From assembly GCA_964441145.1 (NCBI GenBank), contig CAYTUB010000018.1:1-37093 (forward strand): a stretch of 37,093 bases of DNA, in the 5' to 3' direction. Made by a program: the position numbers and the translations under genes. This document shows, piece by piece, positions 16,464 through 24,154 of the stretch. Position 1 is the stretch's first letter. Every line of letters begins with the position of its first letter. This stretch comes from SHLQ01 sp964441145. GTDB lineage: Bacteria; Actinomycetota; Acidimicrobiia; Acidimicrobiales; SHLQ01. The notes below the pieces were generated by a model. That model was not told the origin of the DNA. It saw nothing but the letters and a program-made list of their open reading frames with translations, and did not search any database.

Positions 16464-17305
16464 GAGTTTTTGTCGGTCAGCGTGACGTAGTGGTCGTCTC
16501 TGGTGAAGAAGCAGCCAGCTATCTTCAAGGCCAGATCAGCCAAGACGTCGAAATGCTCACGGGTGATCAGAGCGCCTCGGCGTGGAGTTTGATCCTGCAG
16601 CCCCAAGGCAAGGTCGACGCGTGGTTTCGCATCACTGCGACCGAGGCTGACGACACGTTCATTTTGGACGTCGATGCAGGGCATGGCGAGGCACTGTTGA
16701 CCCGGCTGAAGCGCTTCAAGCTACGTACCAAAGCTGAGCTCAGCCTTGAAACGTGGGATTGGCACGCGTTTCGAGAGATGCCGACCGGAGACACGCTCTC
16801 GGTCTTGGCTGAGGACGGCGCGGTCGTCGTGGCATCGTCGGGTGCGCCAGGCACCTACGACGTGATTGGGCCAGCGCTCAGCGAGCCGGCCGAAGAGCAG
16901 ATGTCGGCTTTGGAGTTTGATCGTCTTCGAATCCGTGACATGGTCCCCGCCATGGGAGCCGAGCTGACCGAGAGCACGATCCCGGCTGAGGCTGGGATCG
17001 TCGACAGGTCCGTATCGTTCACAAAGGGTTGTTACACCGGGCAAGAACTCGTTGCCCGAGTCGACTCTCGGGGCAGCAATACGCCACGGAAGCTGCGGTT
17101 GATCGAGGGACCTGGATTTCCCGACGTTGGCTCCGAACTGACCGTCGATGGTGCGACCGTTGGAGCGCTGACCTCGGTGGCCGCCGACGATGATGGTTTC
17201 GTCGCTCTTGCCTATATCAAACGCTTGGCTCACGATGCCACCTCAGCACAACTGGGCGACGTTGCCGTTTCGGTTCACGCCGAGCCTCAGGGGACCACGG
17301 CCTGA
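16460..17305 (+). CDS. ygfZ: Folate-binding YgfZ/GcvT-like protein
   Basis: A 281-aa member of the YgfZ family, folate-dependent proteins that support iron-sulfur enzyme maturation and repair. The diagnostic signature KGCYTGQELVAR, with its conserved cysteine, is at about residues 189-200. The N-terminal part (GEEAASYLQGQISQDV, then ILQPQGKVDAWFRI) is the typical GcvT-like fold. GTG 16460 overlaps the trpE stop (GTGA), and its TGA shares a base with the trpC ATG, so it is translationally coupled on both sides. A YgfZ gene inside a trp operon is an unexpected location; no tryptophan enzyme needs it that I know of. Confidence 0.9.
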   Translation: MRVFVGQRDVVVVSGEEAASYLQGQISQDVEMLTGDQSASAWSLILQPQGKVDAWFRITATEADDTFILDVDAGHGEALLTRLKRFKLRTKAELSLETWDWHAFREMPTGDTLSVLAEDGAVVVASSGAPGTYDVIGPALSEPAEEQMSALEFDRLRIRDMVPAMGAELTESTIPAEAGIVDRSVSFTKGCYTGQELVARVDSRGSNTPRKLRLIEGPGFPDVGSELTVDGATVGALTSVAADDDGFVALAYIKRLAHDATSAQLGDVAVSVHAEPQGTTA

Positions 17306-18090
17306 TGGGCAGCTTGTACCTCGATGACATCTTGGCCGACCACCGAAGCGTGGCGGCCAGCGATGATCGTTCCCTCGACGACATGATCGTTGAAGCCAAA
17401 GCAATGGCGCCCACTCGAGGGTTCGTGCAGGCGCTTCGAAATCAGCCAGATCTCGGTGTTATCGCCGAGGTGAAACGACGGTCGCCATCAAAGGGCGATC
17501 TCAACCTTGGCCTCGATCCAGCGGAGCTGAGCGCGGCCTATGCCGCAGGCGGCGCAGCGTGTTGTTCGGTGTTGACCGACGAGAAGTACTTCGGGGGCTC
17601 GGTTGCTGATCTTCAGGCGGTGAAGGCGTCGGTGACTATTCCGATCTTGCGAAAAGACTTCACCGTGTCTGCCCATGATGTTGTCGACGCACGGTTGATG
17701 GGCGCGGATTGTGTGCTTCTCATCGTTGCCGCATTGAGCGATGGCGAGCTGGCCGAATTCCACGAACTCGCAAGCGACATCGGGCTGGACGTGTTGATCG
17801 AGGTCCACGATGAGGCCGAAGCAGAACGTGCCATGGTGCTCAACGGCAGCCTCGTTGGCGTTAACCAACGAGACCTCCGCACCTTCGAGGTCGACACCGA
17901 ACGCGCCAAGCGTGTTGCTGCATCGCTGCCCTCAGACGTCGTGCGTGTCGCCGAATCAGGCATTGGCGGCCCGGGTGACATTCCCGAGCTGATCGAGGCC
18001 GGTTTTGGGGCGGTGCTCGTGGGGGAATCACTGGTGAAACACCACGGTCCCGCCGAGGGTGTTGGCGCCCTCATCGAGGCGGCACGATGA
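17305..18090 (+). CDS. trpC: Indole-3-glycerol phosphate synthase
   Basis: A TIM-barrel enzyme converting carboxyphenylamino-deoxyribulose phosphate to indole-3-glycerol phosphate. The 261-aa protein has VIAEVKRRSPSKGDLN with the catalytic Glu and Lys, and SVLTDEKYFGG. It also has PILRKDFTV with the catalytic lysine, VGVNQRDLRTFEVD and AESGIGGPGDI. It is monofunctional, with no TrpF fusion. The start overlaps the ygfZ stop by one base (TGATG), and its own stop overlaps the trpF start (ATGA). Confidence 0.96.
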   Translation: MGSLYLDDILADHRSVAASDDRSLDDMIVEAKAMAPTRGFVQALRNQPDLGVIAEVKRRSPSKGDLNLGLDPAELSAAYAAGGAACCSVLTDEKYFGGSVADLQAVKASVTIPILRKDFTVSAHDVVDARLMGADCVLLIVAALSDGELAEFHELASDIGLDVLIEVHDEAEAERAMVLNGSLVGVNQRDLRTFEVDTERAKRVAASLPSDVVRVAESGIGGPGDIPELIEAGFGAVLVGESLVKHHGPAEGVGALIEAAR

Positions 18091-18755
18091 CGTGGGTCAA
18101 AATTTGTGGCATCACCACCGTTGACGACGCGTTGCTCGCTGTGGCCCTTGGAGCCGATTCGATCGGATTGAACTTCGTTTCCGGATCAGTGCGTCAGATC
18201 GCCCCCGGGCGGGCCCGCGATATCACCGCCCGTGTCCCTGGTGAAACGCTCACTGTCGGCATCTTTCGCAACGAGGCGAAAGAGCGAGTGGTCGACATCG
18301 TGCACAGCGCCGGGCTCAAGGCCGCGCAGCTTCACGGAAATGAAAGTGTTGAAGACGTCGCGTGGGTAGCCCAACGTGTCCCCACAGTGATCAAGGCCGT
18401 AGCAGCGGGAACCGAGCAAGCCGCTCGAGCAGCCGATTTCCCGGTACCGATCGTGCTGGTAGACGCCGCTGTCCCCGGCAGCGGTGAGGTATTTGACTGG
18501 TCCTTGGCCGAATCGTTGCCGCAAAACCGGCGAATCCTGCTTGCTGGAGGACTCAACCCGGACAACGTCGCCGACGCAATCGCCGCCGTGCGACCATGGG
18601 GCGTAGATGTGGCATCTGGCGTGGAGAGTGCTCCAGGCCGGAAGGATCCGACAGCGATGCGACTATTCATTCAAAATGCGAAAGCCGCAGGAGATCTAGT
18701 GGACGAACCTGACTATGACATCGATGGTTCGATGTACGACTGGGAAGTGGAGTGA
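18087..18755 (+). CDS. trpF: Phosphoribosylanthranilate isomerase
   Basis: A TIM-barrel isomerase acting on N-(5-phosphoribosyl)anthranilate. The 222-aa protein shows WVKICGITTVDDALLA with the catalytic Cys, QLHGNESVED, VLVDAAVPGSGEVFDW with the catalytic Asp, and LAGGLNPDNVADAI. The acidic C-terminal tail (about 20 residues) is extra. Many actinobacteria lack trpF and use the dual-function PriA. Its presence here means any HisA elsewhere in the genome need not be bifunctional. It overlaps trpC (ATGA) and ends 1 base before the trpB ATG. Confidence 0.95.
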   Translation: MTWVKICGITTVDDALLAVALGADSIGLNFVSGSVRQIAPGRARDITARVPGETLTVGIFRNEAKERVVDIVHSAGLKAAQLHGNESVEDVAWVAQRVPTVIKAVAAGTEQAARAADFPVPIVLVDAAVPGSGEVFDWSLAESLPQNRRILLAGGLNPDNVADAIAAVRPWGVDVASGVESAPGRKDPTAMRLFIQNAKAAGDLVDEPDYDIDGSMYDWEVE

Positions 18756-18756
18756 C

Positions 18757-19944
18757 ATGACAAACGCAGAGACCGGTTCCGGACCGATCATGGGTGACCC
18801 GACACTGGAAGGCCGCTTTGGCCGGTTCGGTGGCCAGTACGTGCCGGAGACACTCGTTCCCGCATGTCACGAACTCGAAAAGGCTTTCCGCTCGGCCTGG
18901 GGCGACTCAGAGTTCCGGGCGGAGTTGTCGACCTTGTTGGCCGACTACGCGGGGCGTCCATCGCCGGTCACCGAGTGTCATCGGCTCAGCGAAGAGCTGG
19001 GTTATCGCATCTTGTTGAAGCGAGAGGACCTGAACCACACGGGCTCCCACAAGATCAACAACGTGCTCGGCCAGGCACTGCTCGCAAAGCGGATGGGCAA
19101 GACCCGCTTGATCGCCGAAACCGGAGCAGGTCAGCACGGCGTGGCTACCGCGACAGCCGCAGCCCTGATGGGTATGGAATGTCGGGTCTACATGGGCGAG
19201 GTCGATATCGAACGCCAGAAACTCAATGTGTTTCGCATGAACCTGCTCGGCGCCGAAGTCGTTCCCGCACTTTCGGGCTCGCGAACGCTCAAGGACGCGG
19301 TCAACGAGGCCATGCGAGACTGGGTCGCAAAGGTCGAGGACAGCTACTACTGCTTGGGTTCGGCAATGGGTCCACATCCGTATCCATGGATGGTTCGTAC
19401 GTTCCATGAAGTGATCGGCATCGAAGCACGCGAGCAGTGCGCTCGAATTCTCGACGGTGGGGTTCCCGACGTGGTCACCGCCTGCGTGGGAGGCGGCTCG
19501 AACGCTATTGGGATCTTCTCGGGATTCGTCGACACCGATGCTGAGCTGGTTGGCGTAGAGCCGGCCGGTGGTGCAGCGGTTGGACGAGAGGTGCCCGGCG
19601 TGGTGCACGGTTCGATGAGCTATCTCATGCAGGACGAAGACGGACAGGTGCTCGAAGCCGAATCGATTTCGGCTGGACTCGACTATCCCGGCGTAGGGCC
19701 AGAGCACGCCCACCTCGCCGATATTGGCCGAGCTCGGTACGAGTCGGTCACCGATGCCGAGGTAGTCGAAGGATTCCAGCTGCTCGCACGAACCGAGGGA
19801 ATCATCCCGGCGCTCGAATCCGCCCATGCGGTGGCATGGATGTCTCGAGCGCGCGAAGAGTTGGCTGGCAAAACCCTGCTGATGAACTTGAGCGGCCGCG
19901 GTGATAAAGATGTGGCCCAGATGATGGACGTACTTGGCAAATGA
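18757..19944 (+). CDS. trpB: Tryptophan synthase beta chain
   Basis: A PLP enzyme condensing indole and serine to tryptophan in an alpha2-beta2 complex with TrpA. The 395-aa protein begins GRFGRFGGQYVPETL near residue 20, has the PLP lysine in HTGSHKINN, then AETGAGQHGVATAT, the phosphate cup VGGGSNAIG, and LDYPGVGPEHA. This is the TrpB1 (alpha-partnered) type. ATG 18757 is preceded by GGAAGTGGAG. The frame opens upstream at 18715, inside trpF, but without family similarity. It overlaps the trpA ATG by 4 bases. Confidence 0.97.
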   Translation: MTNAETGSGPIMGDPTLEGRFGRFGGQYVPETLVPACHELEKAFRSAWGDSEFRAELSTLLADYAGRPSPVTECHRLSEELGYRILLKREDLNHTGSHKINNVLGQALLAKRMGKTRLIAETGAGQHGVATATAAALMGMECRVYMGEVDIERQKLNVFRMNLLGAEVVPALSGSRTLKDAVNEAMRDWVAKVEDSYYCLGSAMGPHPYPWMVRTFHEVIGIEAREQCARILDGGVPDVVTACVGGGSNAIGIFSGFVDTDAELVGVEPAGGAAVGREVPGVVHGSMSYLMQDEDGQVLEAESISAGLDYPGVGPEHAHLADIGRARYESVTDAEVVEGFQLLARTEGIIPALESAHAVAWMSRAREELAGKTLLMNLSGRGDKDVAQMMDVLGK

Positions 19945-20726
19945 CCGACATTGGACGATTCGAGGCCGCTCTGCGCGCCCGACGCGACAGCGGTGGCAAG
20001 ATTTTCGTTCCGTACATCACGGGCGGCCTTGGCGACGACTGGATCGAAACTATTCATGCGGTAGCTGACGCTGGCGCCGATGCGATCGAGGTCGGTATTC
20101 CGTTCTCTGATCCGGTCATGGATGGACCGGTCATTCAAGAAGCCAATGATCGCTCGCTGAGCTCAGGCACCACACCGCAGTCGATTTTGACGGCTCTGCG
20201 CGATGCCGACATCGAAGTGCCGATTGCGGTCATGACCTACTACAACATTGCGTTTCGGGCAGGGGAGGAGCGATTTGCCTCTGCCTTGGCCGAAGCCGGA
20301 GTGTCCGGCGCGATCCTTCCCGATGCTCCCCTAGAGGAGATGGGTCCGTGGACGGCGGCTGCCGATGCTGCGGGCGTCGAGACGATTCTGCTTGCCGCAC
20401 CTACCGCTCCTGACGAACGACTCCCGCGTATCTGCGAGCGCTCCCGCGGCTTTGTATACGGCGTTGGGCTCCTGGGCGTCACTGGAGTGCGCTCCGAGCT
20501 TTCCAAGTCCGCAATGGAAATCGCAGGTCGTCTCAAGGCCGTGACCGACAAGCCGGTCCTCGTGGGCGTTGGCGTCGGTACTCCCGAGCAGGCCGTCGAG
20601 GTGTCCACGGTCGCCGACGGAGCCGTGGTCGGTTCGGCGATCGTTCGTCAAATGCTGACCGGCGAAGGCCCTGAAGCAGTCGGGGCGATTGCTGCGAAGT
20701 TCCGAGCGGCCCTCGACGCTGGTTAG
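19941..20726 (+). CDS. trpA: Tryptophan synthase alpha chain
   Basis: A TIM-barrel lyase cleaving indole-3-glycerol phosphate and channelling indole to TrpB. The 261-aa protein has AIEVGIPFSDPVMDGP with both catalytic acids, TYYNIAFRAG, GAILPDAPLEE, FVYGVGLLGVTGVR and PVLVGVGVGTPEQAV. The length is normal. It is the last gene of the his-trp run; the convergent regulator gene ends only 6 bases beyond its stop. I see no clear hairpin terminator in that junction. Confidence 0.96.
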   Translation: MTDIGRFEAALRARRDSGGKIFVPYITGGLGDDWIETIHAVADAGADAIEVGIPFSDPVMDGPVIQEANDRSLSSGTTPQSILTALRDADIEVPIAVMTYYNIAFRAGEERFASALAEAGVSGAILPDAPLEEMGPWTAAADAAGVETILLAAPTAPDERLPRICERSRGFVYGVGLLGVTGVRSELSKSAMEIAGRLKAVTDKPVLVGVGVGTPEQAVEVSTVADGAVVGSAIVRQMLTGEGPEAVGAIAAKFRAALDAG

Positions 20727-20732
20727 ATCTCT

Positions 20733-21053
20733 TTACCGACGGGGGGCGCCGGTGGGCGGGGGCAAGTCGGTCAGCACGAGATCGTTCAGCGCTTGTAGAT
20801 GGTCGCGGAGCGCGTTTTCGCCGAGCTTGGTAATCGAGAACCAGGTTTGACGGTCGCTGCCGCGCCCGGTCTTCTTGACCTTCACATAGTCGGCGATCAC
20901 GAGCGCTCCCATCTGTTTGGAGAGGTCGCTATCGGAGAGCTTGAGGTGGTCGCGCATAAAGGCGAACTCGACTTTGTCGACGCTGGTCAGCATGCCAATG
21001 GCAGCGAGCTTCTTTGGCGTCGACAGCAACGGGTCGAGGCGATCGAGGCTCAT
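20733..21053 (-). CDS. Winged-helix transcriptional regulator
   Basis: A 106-aa winged helix-turn-helix DNA-binding protein of the MarR-like/ArsR-like type. It shows LLSTPKKLAAIGMLTS, FAFMRDHLKLSDSDLSKQMGAL as the recognition helix region, YVKVKKTGRGSDRQTWFSIT as the wing, and a C-terminal dimerisation helix. It has no ligand-binding domain and no metal-binding cysteines. ATG 21053 overlaps the stop of the upstream membrane-protein gene by 4 bases, so they form one unit. The frame is open back to 21119, but without similarity. It probably controls its own two-gene unit; a 15-base palindrome lies at the start of the first gene. Confidence 0.85.
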   Translation of the reverse strand: MSLDRLDPLLSTPKKLAAIGMLTSVDKVEFAFMRDHLKLSDSDLSKQMGALVIADYVKVKKTGRGSDRQTWFSITKLGENALRDHLQALNDLVLTDLPPPTGAPRR

Positions 21054-21562
21054 ACTGCACGCTCGCGAATCGCGCGGCCGTGCCGCCGCCAGAAGTATCC
21101 GGGAACCACCAGGTACCACAGGTAGAGCAATCCGCCGAAGAGGTACGGCTGGTAGAGGTCGTTATCGGCAATGAGGTGGAGAATTATGGCGTTGGAGGGA
21201 AAGACAATTGACAGATTGAACAGAACCATCCACTTGGAGGTCGGGCCGCCTTTGATTGGCGGAAGTGCCTTTACCGACAAGTTCTGTCGCTGCCAGCGAA
21301 CGCCTGCAACAAGCGCACCGCCTGCGATGATGGCCATAACAATGGCGCCGGCGCGCAAGATCGAGGACTCCAAGGCTCCGGCGTTGTCGTTGAACGAACT
21401 AAACCACCAGACGAAGCCAGGAGGGAGTAGCCCCACGAGGGGGAGGAACCACGATGGTAGGTCGATCCAGGACGCACTGTGGGAGGCCTGGCGTGCCTGC
21501 TGGAATGAGGCAATGTGCTCGCGTGCTTCGTTTGAGTCGACCGCTCCGCCTTCAGTTTCCAT
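21050..21562 (-). CDS. Four-helix membrane protein paired with the wHTH regulator
   Basis: A 170-aa protein of unknown function. Residues 1-32 are polar. Four hydrophobic segments follow, near 35-54 (SWFLPLVGLLPPGFVWWF), 66-87 (ILRAGAIVMAIIAGGALVAGV), 110-130 (WMVLFNLSIVFPSNAIILHLI) and 140-156 (LFGGLLYLWYLVVPG), with a basic C-terminus (RRHGRAIRERAV). It starts at the ATG ending at 21562, inside a palindrome, and its stop overlaps the regulator start by 4 bases. Small wHTH regulators coupled with membrane proteins are common, but I cannot assign a transport or sensing role. Confidence 0.7.
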   Translation of the reverse strand: METEGGAVDSNEAREHIASFQQARQASHSASWIDLPSWFLPLVGLLPPGFVWWFSSFNDNAGALESSILRAGAIVMAIIAGGALVAGVRWQRQNLSVKALPPIKGGPTSKWMVLFNLSIVFPSNAIILHLIADNDLYQPYLFGGLLYLWYLVVPGYFWRRHGRAIRERAV

Positions 21563-21570
21563 ATTGGAAA
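21556..21570. promoter_or_regulatory. Palindrome over a start codon, candidate operator
   Basis: Perfect inverted repeat TTTCCA-TAT-TGGAAA. It includes the ATG of the membrane-protein gene (reverse complement of 21560-21562). A dimeric winged-helix protein encoded by the second gene of the same unit would be the natural ligand. Nearby, ACTTTC (21581) and GAAAGT (21600) form a second, looser inverted repeat. Operator function is inference. Confidence 0.45.
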
Positions 21571-21623
21571 CGTACTATCCACTTTCTAGGTTGGCAAGTG
21601 AAAGTAGCCAACAGGCTCGCTGG

Positions 21624-21815
21624 TTAATGAACCGTCCTGGCGGCGAACCAGGCCAAGTTCAGCATCGCTAAGCCAAATGCGAACGTTCGGATATCTTTTG
21701 AGGCTTTTCGCGTCGCGAACAGGGCGACTGGCCAGAATGCGCCCATGATGATCCATTGGATGAAGACGCCGCGATCGGTCTTCGGAAGCGCAAGGTCGAG
21801 CAGTAATTCACCCAC
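21624..21815 (-). CDS. Possible small membrane protein (63 aa)
   Basis: A GTG-started 63-aa ORF with two hydrophobic segments (GVFIQWIIMGAFWPVALFA and FAFGLAMLNLAWFAA) separated by a basic turn (RKASKDIR). The frame stays open upstream to 21899 and encodes another hydrophobic run (IVANVVGVGLLVGELLLD), but no ATG, GTG or TTG start occurs in that part. The real protein might therefore be longer with a rare start, or be a decayed remnant. It occupies most of the 329-base gap between the membrane protein and the flavoprotein gene. No family recognised. Confidence 0.4.
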   Translation of the reverse strand: MGELLLDLALPKTDRGVFIQWIIMGAFWPVALFATRKASKDIRTFAFGLAMLNLAWFAARTVH

Positions 21816-21891
21816 GAGCAGTCCAACACCGACAACGTTGGCTACGATTCCCGCACAGCTGCTTTCTATTGATAGTGAGGTGGGTTGAATC

Positions 21892-23247
21892 GTGAATCAT
21901 GATGTCATCATCGTAGGAGCCGGGAGCGGTGGTCTTGGGGCAAGTCGTTACGCTGCTTCGCTCGGAGCGAAGCCGGTCATCGTTACCGACGGCCCAATTG
22001 GCGGCGATTGCACGTGGACGGGATGCGTTCCTTCTAAGACACTTATCGCCCGAAGCCGTGCCGGGTTTACCTTTCATGAAGCCATTACGGCGGTGCACAA
22101 CACCGTCGAGCACATTGCCAGTGAGGAGTCAGCCGGTGTGTTGCGCTCCGAGGGGATCGACGTCGTCGAGGGCCGAGGCGAAATCGTCGGGGTTGGCAAG
22201 GTCGAGGTCGATGGAAAGGTTCTTTCGGCGGACAAAGTGATCCTCGCTACCGGGTCTCGTGCCGCGATGCCTCCGATTCCGGGCCTTGACGAGGTTGGCG
22301 GAGTGCTTACCAACGAAACGCTCTTCGAACTCACCGTCATGCCACCTCGCTTGGGAATTATCGGAGGCGGCGCCATTGGCTGCGAGATGGCGATGGCGTT
22401 CGCCGGGTTTGGCTCTGAGGTCTCGATCTTTGAAGGATCCGACCGGCTGCTACCAAACGAGGAACCAGAATCGTCGGCTGTTGTGGAACGTGCCATGGCC
22501 GCAGCTGATGTCCAGGTGACCACCGGAACATTTGTGGAGTCGGTTGGCCGGACATCAGATGGGATTGAGGTGCGGGTCGGTGGGCAGTCGACCGTCGTCG
22601 ACGCGCTACTTGTGGCGGCGGGACGCGTGCCCAACACGGAGAACCTAGGGCTTGAATCCGTCGGAGTCTCTCCTGATCAGCGTGGCAACCTTCACGTCGA
22701 TGACAAGCTACGAACCGGTGCCGACTGGTTGTCGGCTGTTGGTGACATAAACGGGCTGCTCGCCTTCACCCACGCTGCCGATGAGCAAGGCCGGCTGGCC
22801 GTTGCCCATGCCCTCGGCAAAGGGACTCGCTGGCGCTATGACGCATCCACGACACCGTGGACCACGTTCACCCGTCCCGAAGTAGCGCGCGTGGGTGTGC
22901 TCGAAAAGGATGCTCCCGCCGGAGCTCAAGTGGTGGAGTTTCCGCTCTCGCATGTCGACCGAGCGATAACCGACGACGCCACCGACGGCTTTGTAAAGCT
23001 CATCAGCGCACCGCGGAAACTTACCCGCGGCATCGCTGGAGGGCGTCTCGTGGGTGCCAGCATCGTTGCCGATCGCGCCGGCGAAATGATTCACGCTCCG
23101 ACGATGGCTTTGCGATTAGGCATGTTCATTGGACGACTCGCCCAGGTGACGGTGCCCTACCCAACGTATGCCACCGCAGTACAACAGGCAGCAGGCGCGT
23201 TCTTTCAACCGGTAAATGGAGTAACCGCTAGGCCTGCCCGGCGCTAA
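21892..23247 (+). CDS. FAD-dependent pyridine nucleotide-disulfide oxidoreductase
   Basis: A 451-aa class I disulfide-reductase family flavoprotein, related to dihydrolipoamide dehydrogenase and mercuric reductase. The N-terminal FAD loop is VIIVGAGSGGLGASRYAA, followed by the redox pair GGDCTWTGCVPSK (Cys40, Cys45). An NAD(P)H loop is LGIIGGGAIGCEMAMAF, and the second FAD motif is WLSAVGDINGLLAFTHAA. The C-terminal catalytic dyad HPxxxE of lipoamide dehydrogenase is replaced by PYPTYATAV, so the proton-relay His and Glu are missing. There is no N-terminal heavy-metal domain and no C-terminal CC pair, so it is not a standard MerA. GTG 21892 follows GAGGTGGG. The substrate cannot be named from sequence. 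Confidence 0.88.
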   Translation: MNHDVIIVGAGSGGLGASRYAASLGAKPVIVTDGPIGGDCTWTGCVPSKTLIARSRAGFTFHEAITAVHNTVEHIASEESAGVLRSEGIDVVEGRGEIVGVGKVEVDGKVLSADKVILATGSRAAMPPIPGLDEVGGVLTNETLFELTVMPPRLGIIGGGAIGCEMAMAFAGFGSEVSIFEGSDRLLPNEEPESSAVVERAMAAADVQVTTGTFVESVGRTSDGIEVRVGGQSTVVDALLVAAGRVPNTENLGLESVGVSPDQRGNLHVDDKLRTGADWLSAVGDINGLLAFTHAADEQGRLAVAHALGKGTRWRYDASTTPWTTFTRPEVARVGVLEKDAPAGAQVVEFPLSHVDRAITDDATDGFVKLISAPRKLTRGIAGGRLVGASIVADRAGEMIHAPTMALRLGMFIGRLAQVTVPYPTYATAVQQAAGAFFQPVNGVTARPARR

Positions 23248-23286
23248 CCCTTCTGCCGACGGTGGTTCTTGGGCTTGTGCTCTGGT

Positions 23287-23538
23287 TTATTGGCTCGCCG
23301 AGTTAGCGGCGATCTGCGCACTGAAATCTCGAAGGCGAGCAAGGGCATCACTGTCAGCTGGCACGGACTGAGCGTTGAGATCCTTCTTGATCTTCACGAA
23401 CGCATCAGCTTCGAGCCCGCAAGCAACGCAGTCATCGAGATGTGCTCGAATCTGATCTGCTCGACCGGCATCAATTTCGCCGTCTAGGTAGCTCTGCAGG
23501 CGCAGTCCAACCTCGCGACAATTCACTGACTTCTTCAT
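23287..23538 (-). CDS. Zinc-binding anti-sigma factor
   Basis: An 83-aa protein with the ZAS zinc-finger pattern: a helix (NCREVGLRLQSYLDGEID), then HLDDCVACG, giving the HxxxCxxC site. It sits 6 bases after the stop of an ECF sigma factor gene on the same strand, the standard sigma/anti-sigma arrangement. RsrA/RshA-type members respond to oxidants by losing zinc, so this may be a redox switch, but the trigger is not shown by sequence. It has no membrane segment, so it acts in the cytoplasm. Confidence 0.88.
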   Translation of the reverse strand: MKKSVNCREVGLRLQSYLDGEIDAGRADQIRAHLDDCVACGLEADAFVKIKKDLNAQSVPADSDALARLRDFSAQIAANSASQ

Positions 23539-23544
23539 CTTTAT

Positions 23545-24093
23545 TTAAACCTCGCCTTTGAAAGCCTCAAGGTGGGTCCGAATATTCCGCCTAGCGCGAT
23601 GAAGTCGCGACATTACGGTTCCCACTGGAATACCCAAGGCATCGGCAGCTTCTTGATACGACAGTTCGTTTAAGTCGACGAGTTCGACTACACGGAGAAA
23701 CTTTTCAGGCAGAGTTGCGAGTGCCTCCTCGATTGGGGCCTCGAACTCCTGGTCCATCAACACCGACTCGGCATCGGCGCCCTCAGCGGACTCATCAGCG
23801 ACGCGAGACATTGTCTCATCAGGGTCATGCATCAGTTCCGGGCGTTTGCGGCGCACACGGTTGACCTGAGCATTACGCATGATGGTGAGCAGCCAGGCAC
23901 GCGGGTACTTGCCGTCGAAGCGCTCAATCGCTCGATATGCCCGCATCATGGTGTCTTGTACAAGGTCTTCTGAGTCAGCCTTGTTCCGAGTGATCGAATA
24001 GGCCACTCGGTAGAGCACCTCGATCTCAGGAACGACGTACGCCTGGAAGCGTGCGTCTTGACCCACGGGTTGGGTCTCAGTGTTGGTAGACAT
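23545..24093 (-). CDS. ECF-family RNA polymerase sigma factor
   Basis: A 182-aa group IV sigma factor. Region 2 is LYRVAYSITRNKADSEDLVQDTMMRAYRAIERF, then YPRAWLLTIMRNAQVNRVRR. A linker of about 40 acidic residues follows, then region 4 (ALATLPEKFLRVVELVDL, then YQEAADALGIPVGTVMSRLHRARR). With the downstream ZAS anti-sigma factor it resembles the SigR/SigH redox-stress group. ATG 24093 is preceded by AGGGTGG; the open frame to 24186 lacks similarity. A TTGTG-TGT-CACAA inverted repeat stands about 50 bases upstream. Target promoters cannot be predicted here. Confidence 0.92.
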   Translation of the reverse strand: MSTNTETQPVGQDARFQAYVVPEIEVLYRVAYSITRNKADSEDLVQDTMMRAYRAIERFDGKYPRAWLLTIMRNAQVNRVRRKRPELMHDPDETMSRVADESAEGADAESVLMDQEFEAPIEEALATLPEKFLRVVELVDLNELSYQEAADALGIPVGTVMSRLHRARRNIRTHLEAFKGEV

Positions 24094-24141
24094 CGCAGCC
24101 ACCCTAGTCGAGCGGTCTGTTTCCGACGAGATCGTGGCGGG

Positions 24142-24154
24142 TTGTGTGTCACAA
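24142..24154. promoter_or_regulatory. Inverted repeat upstream of the sigma factor
   Basis: TTGTG-TGT-CACAA, a perfect 5-base inverted repeat with a 3-base centre, 49 bases before the sigma factor ATG (minus strand). It shares the TTGTG/CACAA arms of the site at 3870-3890 but with a different spacing. It is a possible regulator site; the remainder of 24094-24331 shows no gene. Confidence 0.3.
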
